This document shows positions 9,738-20,236 of a stretch of 64,000 nucleotides of DNA, in pieces. The stretch covers positions 378,383,833 through 378,447,832 of the forward strand of contig CM053030.1 of the NCBI GenBank assembly GCA_028564925.1. The letters run 5' to 3'. The stretch's first letter is position 1, and every line of letters begins with the position of its first letter. Below the pieces are notes generated by a model that saw only the letters and a list, made by a program, of their open reading frames with translations, searched no databases and was not told the origin of the DNA. The DNA is from Lithobates sylvaticus (Eukaryota; Chordata; Amphibia; Anura; Ranidae). Both the position numbers and the translations under genes were made by a program.

Positions 9738-12700
9738 TTGCCCCCCCCCCAAGGGGCAGCCTCCGGATGCCCAACTGGGACAGCTTTTCAGGGTGAGATC
9801 TCTTGAAGGCCTGGATCAGGTGTCTGGCATGTAAGTTGGCTTCGGGTTCCCATGAGTTTTCTTCTGAACCGTATCCCTTCCACTTGATGAGGTACTGTAT
9901 CTGGTTATTCCTTTTCCGGCAGTCCACAATTGTTTCCACCTCAAATTCCTCTTCCCCATTGACCATTATAGGAGCTGGAGGGTCTGTGGAACGTCCAGGG
10001 AAGGAATTGGGAACTGCTGGCTTCAGGAGCGAAACATGAAAAACCGGGTGTACCCGAAGTGATCCCGGCAACTCCAGCTCGTATGCCACCTCGTTGATCT
10101 TCCGCTTAACTGCGAAGGGGCCCAAGAATCTGGGGCCTAGCTTCCTAGAAGGGCAAGCAAGCCGGAGATTGATTGTGGACAACCATACTTTGTCTCCAGG
10201 TTCCAGGACCAGTTGCCCCCGTCTGCCCCTGTCGAAGACTTCCTTATTGAGGTCTTGCGCCCGGGTCATAGTTTCCTGCAACAACTTATTGTTAGACGAA
10301 AAGAAATCCACAGTCTCGAGAACAGCAGGGACGGAGCATTCTGGTACTGAGTTAGGCAGGAATGACGGATGGTAACCATAGTTGGCAAAAAACGGGGTCT
10401 GCTTGGTAGTGGAATGGGTAGAGTTGTTGTAGGCGAATTCCGCCAATGGCAACAGAGGGAGCCAGTCCTGTTGAGAGAAGGATGAGAAACAACGCAGGTA
10501 TTGCTCAAGTGTCTGGTTCGTTCTTTCTGTCTGCCCGTTCGTCTGTGGGTGGTATGCGGAGGATAAGGACAGTTCGATGCCAAGAGAATTGCAGAGAGCC
10601 TTCCAGAACCGGGATGTAAATTGGACGCCCCTGTCTGAGATGATGTTCGCTGGAACCCCGTGAAGTCTAACAATACCTTTAATGAAAGCTTGGGCTGTCT
10701 CTGGTGCCGAGGGAGTCCCTTTCATGGGAATGAAATGAGCCATTTTGGATAGCCGGTCCACTACCACGAAGATGGCCGTATGGCCTTCGGAGGGAGGAAG
10801 TTCCACAATGAAGTCCATGGTAATTAGTTTCCACGGCCTTTCCGGAGCAGGTAGGGGTTTGAGTAGCCCCCAAGACTTAGTTCTGCAGCTCTTGTTGCGG
10901 GTGCAAACAGTGCATGACTCCACATATTTTTGACAGTCCTTTGCCAGTTGGGGCCACCAGAATGTACGCTGGACCAGGTCTGTAGTTTTGGCAATGGCAA
11001 AGTGTCCCGCCAGTACATGGTCATGGCAGAGCCCAAGTATAGTGACCCGGAGACTTTCTGGAATGAAAATTTTACCATCGGACCAGAATAGACCAACTTT
11101 GGCTGAAACTCCCGACTTGGCAGGTGGCGGGTCCTCTCTGGACGCCTGCTTGATCCGGCTTAATAAGTCTTCCTGAAGAAGAAGGAAATTCTCCGCATTT
11201 AGGATGGTGTCAGGTGGGTCAGGCTCCTTAGGGTCGATAAACATCCGTGACAGGGCATCGGGTTTGGTATTCTTGGAGCCCGGCCTATAGGTGACATGAA
11301 AAGCGAACCTGGAGAAGAACAGCGCCCACCTGGCCTGACGTGGTTTTAGCCTCTTTGCGGCCTTCAGGTACTCCAGGTTCTTGTGGTCTGTATATATGAG
11401 AATTGGGTGGGCCGCACCTTCCAACAGGTACCGCCATTCCTCCAATGCCGCCTTGATTGCTAGCAGTTCTCGATCGCCTACGTCGTAGTTCCGTTCGGGG
11501 GGCGTCAGCTTACGAGAGAAGAACCCGACAGGGAACAGAAGGGCCTTGGGGCCTTGTCTCTGAGACAGTATTGCCCCGACAGCGATTTCCGATGCGTCTA
11601 CCTCCAAGACAAACGGGAGAGCCGGGTCGGGGTGCTTCAGGACGGAGGCAGAAGTGAAGAGCTTCTTGAGGGCGACAAAGGCGGCCTGGGCCTCGGTCGT
11701 CCACTGGAACCGAGTCCCTTGTCGGGTTAGTTGTGTGATGGGGGAAATGATGGCCGAGAAGCCCTTGATAAATTTCCGATAGAAATTGGAAAATCCCACG
11801 AACCGCTGTACCCCCTTTTTATCCACCGGTGCGGGCCAATCAAGGATAGCGGAGATTTTCTGGGGGTCCATCTTGATGCCTTCGATGGATATGATGAGCC
11901 CCAGAAACTGTATGCTCTGTTGCTCAAACTCGCATTTTTCGGGTTTAGCATACAGACCATGTTGCCGCAGTCGCCCCAACACGCATTTGACGTGTTGACG
12001 GTGACTGTCAATGGAAGAGGAGAAGATCAGGATGTCATCTAGATAGATGATCACGAACAAGTCCAGGTAGTCTCGAAAAATGTCATTAATGAAATGTTGG
12101 AACGTGGCGGGGGCGTTGCAGAGTCCGAAAGGCATCACAAGATATTCGAAGTGCCCGAATCGCGTACGGAAGGCGGTCTTCCATTCGTCGCCCTTCCGGA
12201 TGCGCACTAGGTTATACGCCCCGCGGAGGTCCAACTTAGTGAAGATGACTGCTGCCCCTAGCCTCTGGAACAGTTCTGGGACTAACGGTAGGGGGTAGCG
12301 ATTTTTAATAGTCACCTTGTTCAACTCCCTGTAATCGATACATGGCCGGAGGGTGTGGTCCTTCTTCTCTACGAAGAAAATGCCAGCTCCGGCAGGAGAT
12401 GTGGATGAACGGATGAAGCCTTTTCGAAGATTGTCATCTATGTAGTCCTTAAGGGCGGAGAGCTCCAGTTCGGACAGGGGAAAGATCCTCCCAAAGGGTA
12501 CTTCCGCTCCGGGGAGAAGCTCGATGGGGCAATCGTAAACCCGATGAGGAGGAAGGGTCTCTGCCCCTTTCTTGCTGAAAACGTCCATAAAGGAGTGATA
12601 GGCCCTGGGGACTAACTGACGGGTTTCGCTGTCCAGACACATTAAGGTGGTTGGCTGGGCATCAGTCCTAGGAAGGCAGTACTGGGAGCAGTAGTGGGAA

Positions 12701-14043
12701 GAATAGGTAATCTCCTTGGTAGACCAGTCAATGCAGGGGTTATGGGCGCGGAGCCAAGGCATGCCCAGAATGACTGGGAACAGTGGGGAAGAAATAATGT
12801 CCAGACACAGAAGTTCCTGGTGGAGTTGGTTTATGCATGCCGAGATAGGCTGGGTTTCTTGGGTAACCGGCCCAGACCGAATGGCAGAGCCATCGGCCAG
12901 GTGTATCCGCAGTCCCTGGGTCTTGGTTTGCAAGGGGATGCAATGAGCAGAAGCAAAGGCCGAGTCCATGAAACAGCTGCAGGCTCCTGAGTCAATAATG
13001 GCGGGGACCGAAATGTTCCTTCCAGGGAGCTGCAACAGAATAGAGAGGGCGAGGTGAGAAGAGGTGTCAGTAACAGCCATAATCTGGTCAACTGAAGGAA
13101 GGCGCCACTTACGGGTCTTAGCTGGACAGGATCGCACGTAGTGTTCTGGCTCCCCGCAATACAGACACAGATTGTCCCGACGGCGTCTCTGCCGTTCCTC
13201 AGGGGTGAGAGTAGGGCGAAGCATACCCAACTGCATGGGTTCAGTCCCCTCGGTGGAGGCAGAAGGTCGAGCCGACGGTGGACCTCTGGGGAAGTAGGGC
13301 ACCTTTGGCAACATCCAAGAGGGGCGAGGCGGAGCCGAGGCCTTCTCGGACCGTCGCTCGCGTAGGCGCCTGTCGATTTGTATGGCCTGGTTAATGAGCT
13401 CCTCAAGAGTTGGAGGGACCCCAACCCTAGCAAGTTCATCCTTCAGGGGGTCTGATAACCCCAACCGGAACTGGTAGCGGAGGGCCGCATCATTCCAGCT
13501 AGTGTCAGCACTCCATCTTCTGAATTCCGCAACATAGTCCTCTGCGGGCCTACGCCCCTGGAGTAGGGCATGGAGGGCAGTCTCTGCCGTGGCACAGAGC
13601 TGTGGGTCCTCATACATTCGGGCCATTGCGTCGAAGAAGGTGCTTAGATGGGCGAGTTCGGCGGCTTCCTGTTTAAGCAGACGGTGGGCCCAGAGTTGGG
13701 GGTCATTTTGGAGCAGGGAAATCACAAAGCCTACTTTGGTGGCCTCCAAGGAAAATGTTCGGGGTTGCAGGGCAAAGAACAGCTCACAGGCATTACGGAA
13801 AGTCCTGAACTTGCTACGCTCACCGGAGAACCTTTCAGGTGTGGGTACTCGAGGTTCCGGGGGAAGCATCACGACTGCCGGTGGAGTAGGCTGGCTGGCT
13901 GGAGCACCTGGAGATCCTTGTGCCAGAACATGCTTCTCAAGGCGTGTGTAGCCTTCCTGGAGGTTATTGACCGCTTGGGCCAAACCTGCTAGGTGTAGGC
14001 AGAGTTCTTCCATAGGAGAGGCTCCCTGCCCAGACTCGGTCAT
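9733..14043 (-). CDS. Chromovirus gag-pol polyprotein (1436 aa)
   Basis: A single frame codes, in order: a gag-like N-terminus; a CCHC zinc knuckle CLYCGEPEHYVRSC (about 291-304); an aspartic protease with DSGA (about 350); a reverse transcriptase with YLDD (about 665); RNase H (EVDASE, about 811); an integrase with an HHCC zinc-binding region (about 1000) and the core blocks TMDF, SDRG and GQTERTNQ (about 1076-1172); and a C-terminal chromodomain VETIVDCRKRNNQIQYLIKW (about 1365-1400). The chromodomain defines chromoviruses and helps choose chromatin targets. The start lies just inside the 5' LTR, and the stop falls in the first bases of the 3' LTR. It looks whole. Confidence 0.93.
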   Translation of the reverse strand: MTESGQGASPMEELCLHLAGLAQAVNNLQEGYTRLEKHVLAQGSPGAPASQPTPPAVVMLPPEPRVPTPERFSGERSKFRTFRNACELFFALQPRTFSLEATKVGFVISLLQNDPQLWAHRLLKQEAAELAHLSTFFDAMARMYEDPQLCATAETALHALLQGRRPAEDYVAEFRRWSADTSWNDAALRYQFRLGLSDPLKDELARVGVPPTLEELINQAIQIDRRLRERRSEKASAPPRPSWMLPKVPYFPRGPPSARPSASTEGTEPMQLGMLRPTLTPEERQRRRRDNLCLYCGEPEHYVRSCPAKTRKWRLPSVDQIMAVTDTSSHLALSILLQLPGRNISVPAIIDSGACSCFMDSAFASAHCIPLQTKTQGLRIHLADGSAIRSGPVTQETQPISACINQLHQELLCLDIISSPLFPVILGMPWLRAHNPCIDWSTKEITYSSHYCSQYCLPRTDAQPTTLMCLDSETRQLVPRAYHSFMDVFSKKGAETLPPHRVYDCPIELLPGAEVPFGRIFPLSELELSALKDYIDDNLRKGFIRSSTSPAGAGIFFVEKKDHTLRPCIDYRELNKVTIKNRYPLPLVPELFQRLGAAVIFTKLDLRGAYNLVRIRKGDEWKTAFRTRFGHFEYLVMPFGLCNAPATFQHFINDIFRDYLDLFVIIYLDDILIFSSSIDSHRQHVKCVLGRLRQHGLYAKPEKCEFEQQSIQFLGLIISIEGIKMDPQKISAILDWPAPVDKKGVQRFVGFSNFYRKFIKGFSAIISPITQLTRQGTRFQWTTEAQAAFVALKKLFTSASVLKHPDPALPFVLEVDASEIAVGAILSQRQGPKALLFPVGFFSRKLTPPERNYDVGDRELLAIKAALEEWRYLLEGAAHPILIYTDHKNLEYLKAAKRLKPRQARWALFFSRFAFHVTYRPGSKNTKPDALSRMFIDPKEPDPPDTILNAENFLLLQEDLLSRIKQASREDPPPAKSGVSAKVGLFWSDGKIFIPESLRVTILGLCHDHVLAGHFAIAKTTDLVQRTFWWPQLAKDCQKYVESCTVCTRNKSCRTKSWGLLKPLPAPERPWKLITMDFIVELPPSEGHTAIFVVVDRLSKMAHFIPMKGTPSAPETAQAFIKGIVRLHGVPANIISDRGVQFTSRFWKALCNSLGIELSLSSAYHPQTNGQTERTNQTLEQYLRCFSSFSQQDWLPLLPLAEFAYNNSTHSTTKQTPFFANYGYHPSFLPNSVPECSVPAVLETVDFFSSNNKLLQETMTRAQDLNKEVFDRGRRGQLVLEPGDKVWLSTINLRLACPSRKLGPRFLGPFAVKRKINEVAYELELPGSLRVHPVFHVSLLKPAVPNSFPGRSTDPPAPIMVNGEEEFEVETIVDCRKRNNQIQYLIKWKGYGSEENSWEPEANLHARHLIQAFKRSHPEKLSQLGIRRLPLGGGAM
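9738..9753 (-). other. Polypurine tract of the chromovirus
   Basis: On the minus strand a long G run ending in CAA lies immediately before the TG of the 3' LTR. This is the position and base make-up of a plus-strand primer. Confidence 0.75.
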
Positions 14044-14056
14044 GGCTGCCTGATAC

Positions 14057-15266
14057 TGTCACGTACCTAGTGGCGAGTCTGGCTTGCAGTGGGAGACCTC
14101 TCTTACGTCCCAGACTTGCAGCCCCTGATAGTGGAGACAGGGGGCGCAAAAGTCAAAGGAGGCACGAGTGTCTGGCAGGATCAACCAGTTGCGGATGGAT
14201 GAGCAGGACTTGACAAGGGATGACAGGAACCAGCAGACAACAGGTGACAGGAACCAGCAGACAACAGGTGACAGGAACCAGCAGACAGCAGGTGGCAGGA
14301 ACCAGCAGACAACAGGTGACAGGAACCAGCAGACAGCAGGTGGCAGGAACCAGCAGACAACAGGTGGCAGGAACCAGCAGACAACAGGTGGCAGGAACCA
14401 GCAGACAGCAGGTGGCAGGAACCAGCAGACAACAGGTGGCAGGAACCAGCAGACAACAGGTGGCAGGAACCAGCAGACAACAGGTGACAGGAACCAGCAG
14501 ACAGCAGGTGGCAGGAACCAGCAGACAACAGGAACCAGCAGACAACAGGAACTGGTAGGTAAGTGGTCACAGGAACTGGCAGGCAGCGGACTACAGGAAC
14601 CAGCATGCAGCGGACAACAGGAACCAGCAGACAACAGGAACTGGCAGGTAGCGGACTACAGGAACCAGCATGCAGCGGACAACAGGAACCAGCAGACAAC
14701 AGGAACTGGCAGGTAGCGGACTACAGGAACCAGCATGCAGCGGACAACAGGAACCAGCAGACAACAGGAACTGGCAGGTAAGTGGTCACAGGAACTGGCA
14801 GGCAGCGGACTACAGGAACCAGCATGCAGCGGACAACAGGAACCAGCAGACAACAGGTGACACTTCAGGACAGGTGCACAGAATGGTCAGACAAGCCGGG
14901 TTTGGTAACTGTGGAGCACACTGCGGATAAGCCAAGGGGATAAGCAAGAGGATGGTCGTGGGCAAGCCGGGATCGGGGCGGGCAGACAGCAGAGCAGGTA
15001 AACAGACAAGCCGGGTCACAGGTGCAGAGACAGAGAAGTTCAGGGTTTAGCAAGCGGAACGCTGTAGATCAGGCAGCAAGGGCTGTATGGAGATGGCTGG
15101 TTTAAATAGCCCGCCCGGCGCCAATGACCGTGCGCGCGCCCGTCCGTGCCCGCGCACGCGCACCCGCTCGATTCCGCGCATGCGCAGTAGCTCGCGCACC
15201 CGCTCGAACCCGCACACGCGATCGCGGCGGTGAGGAACTACTAGGCCCAGCAGGGCTTTCCTTACA
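14057..15266 (-). repeat. 5' LTR of the chromovirus
   Basis: A 1210-bp LTR. Compared with the 3' LTR it has one more 24-bp unit, a 17-bp partial unit near 14530, and a 6-bp GC addition near 15157, which together account for the whole 47-bp difference. On the coding strand, the bases just after this LTR (GTATCAGGCAG) occupy the primer-binding-site position, but I could not assign the tRNA. Confidence 0.92.
14219..14547. repeat. LTR minisatellite, 13 x 24 bp plus a 17-bp partial unit
   Basis: Same unit as at 8739-9026. The order of A/G variants differs from the other LTR by an inserted unit, so repeat number has changed since, or during, integration. Confidence 0.93.
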
Positions 15267-15271
15267 CACAC

Positions 15272-16016
15272 ATATGCACATCCAGACGCCCGCTGAGAGG
15301 TTATCACCAACAAAGGGCATCTAAGAGTCCCCCGCAGAGTCTGCAGAGATGACCCAAGGGTGACATGTGGCAACTGTAAAATGTAAGGAATGGAATCAGA
15401 ATGCAAGAAAGTCAGAGAGTGAAAGCAATGATGAGTTGCAAGGACTTGGCAGAGCACAGGTGAGCTTGCTTGTGTTCAGCAAATGACCACCCCTCTGGGT
15501 TATAACCAGAATTGTATTGGGGTTAGCTCTAGACCGGGATTGCAGTCTGGCTGTGTGTGCAAGGGTAATTGGATAGAAGAAAATGCAGTTACCTTGGGGT
15601 TCAGAATGTAGTGATGAGCAGCGCACAGAAGTGGTTGAAAGAGGGGGAAGACCCACCCAGGCAGTGCCCAGGGGCCCAAGGTGCATCAACAGCACCTTCA
15701 TTTTCTGGTACTCTGTAACTCTTCTGAAATCCGTGAACATGAGGGAGCAGTCAGGAATAGAAGCTTCACCAACTGCATGTTCCACAGCCAGCTGTCCCAT
15801 ATCAGCTGAGCTTGAGAGGCCGCATGCAAAATAAAGTGCACACTGAGAGGTGTCCACACTTCCCCAGCTGCTTGCATTGAACATACCGGCCGGGCTGAGT
15901 GGAGAGACAGAACAAGGAAGCAGGATTTATGTGTCCCCCCCCTTCCCTCCTCCACAGAGGCATGGGAGCAGAGCATGCAGGATTCTTGATGGTCATGGTA
16001 AGCCTTTCCAGGGTAC
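15272..16016. other. Unassigned DNA between two insertions
   Basis: No gene or known repeat recognised. It is the segment between the chromovirus and the L1 and continues at 22166 across the L1 insertion. Confidence 0.35.
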
Positions 16017-16031
16017 AGAGCTATTTATTCC
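16017..16031. repeat. L1 target-site duplication, 3' side
   Basis: AGAGCTATTTATTCC, identical to 22151-22165. It directly abuts the T run that is the complement of the A tail. Confidence 0.95.
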
Positions 16032-16483
16032 TTTTTTTTGTTTACAAACTTTTATTAAGGAATCGTACAGAAGTATACAAACGAGACAGTGCAATAATGG
16101 TATTACAGAGTTACAAATATTCATGTCAACAAAAAAGTCACAGACTCTCAATCCAACTAGGCAAAGGATAAAATGCAACCATATCTATAAGAGTCTGTGG
16201 TACATCAGTGACAAGCTACAGAGTGAGTCTATTGCTAGCATCAGCAGTCATAATGCCTCTAGAGATTTGAGGATCCAATCCTTAGTTTAACTACAGAAAC
16301 AAAAATTTAACACAACTAAACTGAAAATAAAAAATGTAGAGAACAAAACCAGCTTTTGAGTCGTACTGCTAGAGTGCACAGCCTTAAAGCCTATCACTAA
16401 GTCATATTGCGGGCTAAGGTACATCTCGGTCTATCCGCTTAGGGACCAGTGGAGTGGACCACCGTAGGTGAGAGGTTACGGAC

Positions 16484-19400
16484 CTATCCAGTTGAGGGCC
16501 AGGGGTCCCATTTTTTCTCAAAGACCTGCATAGAGTCCATGAGTGTGTGGAATATACGTTCCATCAGTTTGATGGACTCCATGCGGTGGAGGACTTGTGG
16601 CCAGGGGACAGATGTTTTACGCCAGTTCAGGGCTATCGCCCAGTGTACAGCACTACATAAGGTATGAAACAGTTTTTGTTCAGTAGGTGTGGTCCCAGGG
16701 ATATCTGCAAAAAGAAGGCACATTTTTACTGTGAGGGTGACTGCGTTCCCCGTGACCCGTCGCACCCTATCTGAAACCTGTTGCCACAGAGGACCGAGGG
16801 CCCTACAGCTCCAGAAGGTATGGAGGAGAGTACCTCTCTCCCCACAGCCCCTGAAGCAGGAGTCCGGGGTCAGGGGGAACATTCTGTGGATCTTAACAGG
16901 GGTATAGTACCATCTTGTATGTAGTTTTACCACAGTCTCCTTGATAGCCATTGAGCGGGAGCATTTATGCATATTATCAATCATGTCGTGCCAGTCCTCC
17001 ACTGTGATCTGTTCCCCCAGTTCCGCCTCCCATGCCAACATAGCCTGAGACTTGGGTTCCGTGCCATAGCAGTTTAGGTGGCCATAGATCATAGATATTG
17101 TTCCTCCATCTCTGGATCCCTCTAGACACAGGGACTCAAAGGTAGTTTTTGGGCCTGCCCTCAACAGTGTAGTGGCTTTCTGAAAAAAATGGCGAATTTG
17201 TAAGTATTTATAAAATTCAGACCTGGGAATATCCCAATTCTGACGTATGTCCTCAAAGGATCGGAAAACTGTTCCCTTAGTCAATGAGCGCAGAGTTACC
17301 AGGTTCCGGGAGGACCAGTGTATAAACTCCTGGTCCGCCCCGAAAGCCCCCGGGAAGTCCGGGACTCCCAGGAATGAGGATAGAGGAGCAGGGCTGGAGG
17401 ACAGACCAAACTTCTCTCTGTACAGGGTCCAGAGACGGAGGGACTGCCCCACCACCTCATTTAGTGCCGAGATATCTTTCTGGCCAACCGAGCCAGACCA
17501 CAGGATGCCTGGAAGGTAATAGGGCTCAATGGAGTTTCTCTCAAAGCGCAGCCAGGGGGTCCGGGGGGAGGGGATATGCCACTGAGCTAGTTGGACTAAT
17601 CTGGCGGCTAGGAAATATTTCCACAGATCTGGGCAGCTCAGTCCCCCACTATTTCTATTCCTACACATCAGGAGTCTATTTAGCCTGGGCCTCCTGTCTT
17701 TCCAGATAAATCTCAACAGCTCCGACTGTATGGCCCTAATAGTTGAGCAGGACACATACAGAGGGAGGGCTCTAAAGTAAAACAGCAACTTGGGGAGGAT
17801 CGACATCTTGACCGCCTGTATGCGACCGAGAAAGGAGATATGGTAGGGGGCCCATTGCGTCAGTAGGTTTTTAACCATGGCAAAGACCGGTGGGTAGTTA
17901 CATGCGTAAATCTGTTTAAGTGAGGGGGCCAGTTTCACCCCCAAGTACTGCAGGGATGAGGAGGACCAGGAGAACGTAAAACTATTCTGCAAAGACTCAA
18001 TTAGTGGGTCTGGTAAATTGATGGGCATTGCTACACATTTAGAAGGATTCACGCCTAAGCCAGACACAGCTTGAAAGTCAGCTAATGTGGACAGGAGGTT
18101 CGGGAGGGAGGTCAGGGGATCAGTCAAAAACAGTAGGACATCGTCTGCGTACAGGCTAAGTTTATAGGTGGCACCTCTACTGTCGTATCCTTTGATGTTG
18201 GGGTTAGCAGCAATGCACCTCGACAGGGGTTCAATCGCTAAGGCGAACAGCAGGGGGGATAGGGGACAGCCCTGTCTGGTTCCCCTTCCTAGAGTAAAAA
18301 ATTCTGAGGTGCAACCTGGTAGTTTAATACATGTTCGAGGATTCTGGTATAAGGCATGAAACCCGTTCACGAATCTGCCCAGGATTCCAAACTTTTGTAG
18401 AACCCCGTCCAGGTATGGCCATAGGACGCTATCAAAGGCTTTATTAATGTCTAAACTGAGCATAAGGACCTTACGGGATCGTAAATTGGCGTCTTGGATA
18501 ATATTAGTTGCTAAACGAATGTTGTCAGTTATTTGTCTTGTCGGGATGAATCCAGTCTGGTCAGGGGAGATTAAGGTCGTAATAATATTTGCCAGTCTGT
18601 CTGCTAAAATGCGACTAAATATTTTCAGGTCATTATTTATGACCGAGATAGGTCTATAGTTCTGTGGGAGTGAATGATCTTTCCCTGGCTTGGGAATCAG
18701 AGACATATTGGCCATTAGCATGTCACTCGGGAACGCCTCCCCAGAGAGGACCTTATTGTACAGTCTCGTCAGTCTAGGGGCCAGCAAGTCAGCAAACTTT
18801 TTGTAATATAAGGCCGAAAAGCCATCTGGGCCTGGGGTTTTTGCAGTTTTCAGGGAGGTCATGACAGCTGTCACCTCCTCCACTGAGCAGGGGGCATTCA
18901 AGGACTCTAGTTGTTCATCTGTCAGTTGGGGTAGCGGGATTGAGTCTAACCAGGTTAAGGGCCTCGGAGGGACCGAGGGACTAGGGGCCTCCATTAGGGA
19001 TTGGTAGAATGATTTAAACAAGCTTAGAACCTCCTTAGGGTGGGTAGTAAGGTGCCCCTCACTGTTTCGGAGCCTATAAGAATGTGTGGGCTGGGTAGAT
19101 TGTTTCAGCTTTCTCGCAAACATGGTCGATGAAGAGTTACTATAGAGTAGAAATTTGGCTTTGGACCATCTCAGGGATTTTTCTGTTTGTTCAGTGAGGA
19201 TGGCGTCCAGCGCCCTCCTCTTCTGATCTATTTGTTTCAATAGCTCTGGCTCCTGAGTGTGACCATGTCTACGATACAGCCGATCCAAGTCTCTTGTGAG
19301 GGACTCAATGTTCTGCATTCTGATCTTTTTGCGCTCAGAGGCCAAGTGCATTAGTCTACCCCTTAGAACCGCCTTATGCGCTCCCCACAGTGCTGCCGGG

Positions 19401-20236
19401 GAAATCTCCCCGACCTCATTGTGGGTGAAGTACTCTGTGATGTAGCCACCTATTTGGGATAAAGCAATCGGATCAGTGAGCATGGAGTCATTAAGTCTCC
19501 ACGCTCCTAGAGCCCTTGGAAGGCCTATGTTGGCAAAAGAGCACCACACAATCTGATGGTCCGACCACGGGCATGAATGAATCCTAGCTGCTGTGGAGTT
19601 AGCTGTCATTATTGTCGTTGAGAGGATGTAATCTAACCTGGAATAACTGTCATGCGGGTTGGAATAAAAGGTGTATTCTCTTGCTCCCAAATTATGCGCC
19701 CTCCATGTGTCAATAAGTTGATTGGATTTAATCAGGTATTGTAGGGACTTAGGAAAGGCATTGGAAGCATGTCCAGCCTTGCTTCTATCTAGGACGGGGT
19801 GTGCCACCAGGTTAAAATCCCCCCCTATTATCATATGGGAGGAGTGAAACCTCTCAAGGGTTTGGAAAAAGCGTTTAAAAAACGCAGCTTGGGCGTCATT
19901 CGGGGCATACACTGAGGCTACCGTGATAGTTTTCCCCTGAATAACACCCTTCACAATCACATATCTGCTTTCAGGGTCCTTATACATCTGTTGTAATTCA
20001 AAGTTTATGGTATTCTTAAAAAAAATAGCCGCCCCGCGGGTCCTGGACTCATACGTGGTAAAATACCCCTGGTGGTAGGATTTATCGAAGTAGCGCGGGT
20101 GGTTTTGTGTGGAGAAGTGCGTCTCCTGAAGGAGCAGTATATCTGCACCTAGTCTTTTGTATGCTTTGAAGGCCTTTCTCCTTTTAACGGGAGAGTTGAA
20201 ACCTTTTAGATTATGTGAAATTACATTAGTACCCAT
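16484..20236 (-). CDS. L1 ORF2: endonuclease-reverse transcriptase (1250 aa)
   Basis: The N-terminal 235 residues are an APE-type endonuclease: LLLQETHF (about 35-42), IGGDFNL (about 140), SRLDYIL and SDHQIV (about 200-230) carry its catalytic motifs. The reverse transcriptase spans about 440-760, with PKPGKD..NYRPIS, a CPLSPLLF block and YADD (about 695-698). A C-terminal C-x3-C-x7-H-x4-C motif (CFRGCGERGTLLHTFWSC, about 1125) is typical of L1. The protein nicks target DNA and primes cDNA from the nick. It is full length with no stop. The ATG overlaps the stop of an upstream open frame as TAATG, which might allow translation by reinitiation. Confidence 0.93.
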   Translation of the reverse strand: MGTNVISHNLKGFNSPVKRRKAFKAYKRLGADILLLQETHFSTQNHPRYFDKSYHQGYFTTYESRTRGAAIFFKNTINFELQQMYKDPESRYVIVKGVIQGKTITVASVYAPNDAQAAFFKRFFQTLERFHSSHMIIGGDFNLVAHPVLDRSKAGHASNAFPKSLQYLIKSNQLIDTWRAHNLGAREYTFYSNPHDSYSRLDYILSTTIMTANSTAARIHSCPWSDHQIVWCSFANIGLPRALGAWRLNDSMLTDPIALSQIGGYITEYFTHNEVGEISPAALWGAHKAVLRGRLMHLASERKKIRMQNIESLTRDLDRLYRRHGHTQEPELLKQIDQKRRALDAILTEQTEKSLRWSKAKFLLYSNSSSTMFARKLKQSTQPTHSYRLRNSEGHLTTHPKEVLSLFKSFYQSLMEAPSPSVPPRPLTWLDSIPLPQLTDEQLESLNAPCSVEEVTAVMTSLKTAKTPGPDGFSALYYKKFADLLAPRLTRLYNKVLSGEAFPSDMLMANMSLIPKPGKDHSLPQNYRPISVINNDLKIFSRILADRLANIITTLISPDQTGFIPTRQITDNIRLATNIIQDANLRSRKVLMLSLDINKAFDSVLWPYLDGVLQKFGILGRFVNGFHALYQNPRTCIKLPGCTSEFFTLGRGTRQGCPLSPLLFALAIEPLSRCIAANPNIKGYDSRGATYKLSLYADDVLLFLTDPLTSLPNLLSTLADFQAVSGLGVNPSKCVAMPINLPDPLIESLQNSFTFSWSSSSLQYLGVKLAPSLKQIYACNYPPVFAMVKNLLTQWAPYHISFLGRIQAVKMSILPKLLFYFRALPLYVSCSTIRAIQSELLRFIWKDRRPRLNRLLMCRNRNSGGLSCPDLWKYFLAARLVQLAQWHIPSPRTPWLRFERNSIEPYYLPGILWSGSVGQKDISALNEVVGQSLRLWTLYREKFGLSSSPAPLSSFLGVPDFPGAFGADQEFIHWSSRNLVTLRSLTKGTVFRSFEDIRQNWDIPRSEFYKYLQIRHFFQKATTLLRAGPKTTFESLCLEGSRDGGTISMIYGHLNCYGTEPKSQAMLAWEAELGEQITVEDWHDMIDNMHKCSRSMAIKETVVKLHTRWYYTPVKIHRMFPLTPDSCFRGCGERGTLLHTFWSCRALGPLWQQVSDRVRRVTGNAVTLTVKMCLLFADIPGTTPTEQKLFHTLCSAVHWAIALNWRKTSVPWPQVLHRMESIKLMERIFHTLMDSMQVFEKKWDPWPSTG

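Larger units (their letters stand above)
8575..15266 (-). mobile_element. Ty3/gypsy chromovirus, whole-looking
   Basis: This is a minus-strand LTR retrotransposon with LTRs at 8575-9737 and 14057-15266, both TG...CA on the plus strand. It is flanked by a 5-bp CACAC duplication (8570-8574 and 15267-15271). One uninterrupted gag-pol frame fills the interior, ending in a chromodomain. I saw about one substitution between the LTRs apart from repeat-number changes, so the insertion is recent. The element looks whole, with no break seen. A related solo LTR lies at 58349-60078. Confidence 0.93.
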
